From: Nitratiruptor tergarcus DSM 16512
Lineage (GTDB): Bacteria; Campylobacterota; Campylobacteria; Campylobacterales; Nitratiruptoraceae
NCBI RefSeq assembly: GCF_027946175.1
Contig: NZ_AP026671.1
Location: 1,364,001 to 1,428,000 of the forward strand
Reading direction: 5' to 3'
Length of the DNA: 64,000 bases
The position numbers were made by a program, and so were the translations under genes. Below, piece after piece: positions 62,979-64,000 of the stretch (position 1 is its first letter; every line of letters starts with the position of its first letter). The notes beneath the pieces were generated by a model. The model saw only the letters and a list, made by a program, of their open reading frames with translations. It made no database searches and had not been told where the DNA came from.

Positions 62979-63229
62979 TGGATGTTTTTCAAGGGAAAAC
63001 TACAGTATCTGAAGTTGCGAGAAAGTATGATTTGGCACCTGGAGCAATAGAGGAGTGGATGGAAGATGCACGTAGAGGTATGGAGAATCAATTAAGAGCC
63101 AGACCTAAAGATATAGCTGCCATGTATGAAGAGAAGATAAAAGATATGAAGGCAGTTATAGGTGAATTGACATTGGAGAATATCGCATTAAAAAAGTACG
63201 ACGCTTCTGTAGGAAAAGAGAAGAAGTGA
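62978..63229 (+). pseudogene. 3' fragment of IS3 orfA
   Basis: ATG at 62978, MDVFQGKTTVSEVARKYDLA... with the helix-turn-helix and a leucine-rich C-terminal helix (IKDMKAVIGELTLENIALKK) of IS3 OrfA. It lacks the first 23 residues, which lie beyond the IS256 insertion; it could still be translated from its own ATG. Stop TGA 63227-63229 overlaps the orfB ATG. Confidence 0.85.
63190..63196 (+). other. A6G slippery heptamer for -1 frameshifting
   Basis: AAAAAAG is placed in orfA frame as (TT)A-AAA-AAG, the classic IS3 arrangement. The -1 frame is open from there through the orfB ATG, so ribosomes that slip would make an OrfAB fusion. Confidence 0.8.
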
Positions 63230-64000
63230 TGCAAGTACAGAGCAAAATGAGAAGCGAGGGCTACCCAATAAGCATCACAAAACTCTGTAAGCTGTTGAAT
63301 ATTCCTCGCAGGAGCTTTTATTACAAGCCCGTCAAAAGAATACGGAAATTGGATGAAGAGCGTGTTAAAAAAGTCAAAGAGAAGATAGAGAAATTTCCAA
63401 CGTATGGCTATCGTTGTTTAGCTTTACTGCTTGGGATGAACAAAAAAGCAGTGCAGCGCATTCTGCAACTAAAAAGTTGGCAGGTAAGAAAGCGTTCCAA
63501 AGGGCATAGGCCAAGAGCCAAAATGATGCCTTCGCGTTCACACTATCCCAATCAAAGATGGACTATTGATATGACCCGCATCTACAGTATTAATGATGGC
63601 TGGAGCACTTTAGCTTGCGTGATTGATACTTGTACCCGTGAAATCGTTGGATGGAGACTCTCAAAAAGCGGTAAAGCGAAAACAGCAGAAGCTGCTTTGC
63701 AGGAAGGCTTGATCTATCGATTTGGAAGACTTCAGCGATTGAAAGAGCCCATTGTATTACGAAGTGATAATGGATTGGTTTTTACCAGTAAATCGTTCAC
63801 CAAAACAATCAAAGATTACAACTTCACTCAGGAGTTCATCACTCCTTATACTCCTGAACACAATGGCATGATTGAAAGGTTCTTCCGAACCATCAAGGAA
63901 GAGTGTATCTGGTACTATAACTTCAAATCACTCAAGGAGGCTAACAAAATTATTGAAGAATGGATCAATTTTTACAATCAAAAACGAAAGCATTCAGCGC
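63229..64000 (+). CDS. IS3-family OrfB transposase (partial, C-terminus off the right edge)
   Basis: 257 residues to the edge. MQVQSKMRSEGYPISITKLC start; D114 (WTIDMTRI), D180 (RSDNGLVF) and E216 (HNGMIERFF) with 35 residues between the last two give a complete DD35E core. The ATG overlaps the orfA stop (TGATG), and the frame joins orfA by a -1 shift at 63190-63196. Lacks only the last residues. Confidence 0.92.
   Translation, partial: MQVQSKMRSEGYPISITKLCKLLNIPRRSFYYKPVKRIRKLDEERVKKVKEKIEKFPTYGYRCLALLLGMNKKAVQRILQLKSWQVRKRSKGHRPRAKMMPSRSHYPNQRWTIDMTRIYSINDGWSTLACVIDTCTREIVGWRLSKSGKAKTAEAALQEGLIYRFGRLQRLKEPIVLRSDNGLVFTSKSFTKTIKDYNFTQEFITPYTPEHNGMIERFFRTIKEECIWYYNFKSLKEANKIIEEWINFYNQKRKHSA

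Larger units (their letters stand above)
61490..64000 (+). mobile_element. IS3-family element, interrupted and partial
   Basis: An orfA/orfB pair of the IS3 type begins here and runs off the right edge; the left end is tentatively placed at TGTATACCAACC (61490) because the right terminal repeat is outside the window. TATAAT at 61523-61528 may serve orfA. OrfA is split by the IS256-family element at 61629-62970. Confidence 0.7.

Overview
The window is a chromosomal segment of about 64 kb, AT-rich (by eye in the high 30s % GC), from a member of the Campylobacterota (Epsilonproteobacteria). Supporting signs are the ribosomal gene order, the absence of rpmD (L30) between rpsE and rplO, the absence of adk between secY and map, a DAP-type MurE, HemJ, and separate but overlapping rpoB and rpoC (fused in Helicobacter and Wolinella). 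A deep-vent relative such as Nitratiruptor is my best guess, but that is inference only. No stretch longer than about 300 bases lacks a gene or an identifiable mobile-element part.

Region 1 (1-12899, all minus strand) is the rpo/L7L12/L11/tuf block, read right to left: a tRNA cluster (Thr-TGT, Tyr, Gly-TCC, Thr-GGT), tuf, rpmG, tRNA-Trp, secE, nusG, rplK, rplA, rplJ, rplL, rpoB and the start of rpoC, which runs off the left edge. Region 2 (12943-14054) is an intact IS481-like element inserted directly upstream of the promoter of that tRNA cluster. Region 3 (14059-20212, minus) is housekeeping: tkt, ispA, a YbaB-type protein, panD, a 2Fe-2S protein, murE, a repeat-like protein and a NifU-type scaffold. 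Region 4 (20299-34204, minus) is the S10-spc-alpha superoperon from rpsJ to rplQ. Its alpha part (rpmJ-rpsM-rpsK-rpsD-rpoA-rplQ) is preceded by a highly structured leader that may form a pseudoknot.

Region 5 (34215-44188) holds mixed-strand housekeeping genes: a degenerate AAA-like protein, rnhB, a DUF2130 protein, dedA, aroC, rnc, rnhA, a LapB-like TPR protein, dnaG, a PP-loop tRNA-thiolase-like enzyme and dgkA. Region 6 (44215-46575) is tRNA-Ala with a P4-type integrase immediately downstream, translationally coupled to a small unknown secreted protein, so it looks like a minimal integrated element. Region 7 (46789-59240) carries envelope and lipid genes: a lipase lipoprotein, MtfA-type peptidase, HemJ, patatin, TamA and TamB, gph, an FAD oxidoreductase and a DUF2726 protein.

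Region 8 (59253-60001) is a five-gene tRNA cluster (Pro, His, Arg-TCG, Arg-TCT, Leu-TAG) with a consensus promoter and, at exactly the same position upstream of its -35 box as in region 2, a 182-bp deleted copy of the IS481-like element. Region 9 (60045-64000) is a sodium-dependent transporter followed by nested insertion sequences: an IS3-family element whose orfA is split by a complete IS256-family element flanked by a perfect 8-bp target duplication. The IS256 transposase carries Asn in place of its second catalytic Asp.

The most notable observations are the repeated insertion at tRNA promoters, in which the intact transposase borrows its stop codon from the promoter's -35 box, the alpha-operon leader pseudoknot candidate, and the IS256 active-site change.
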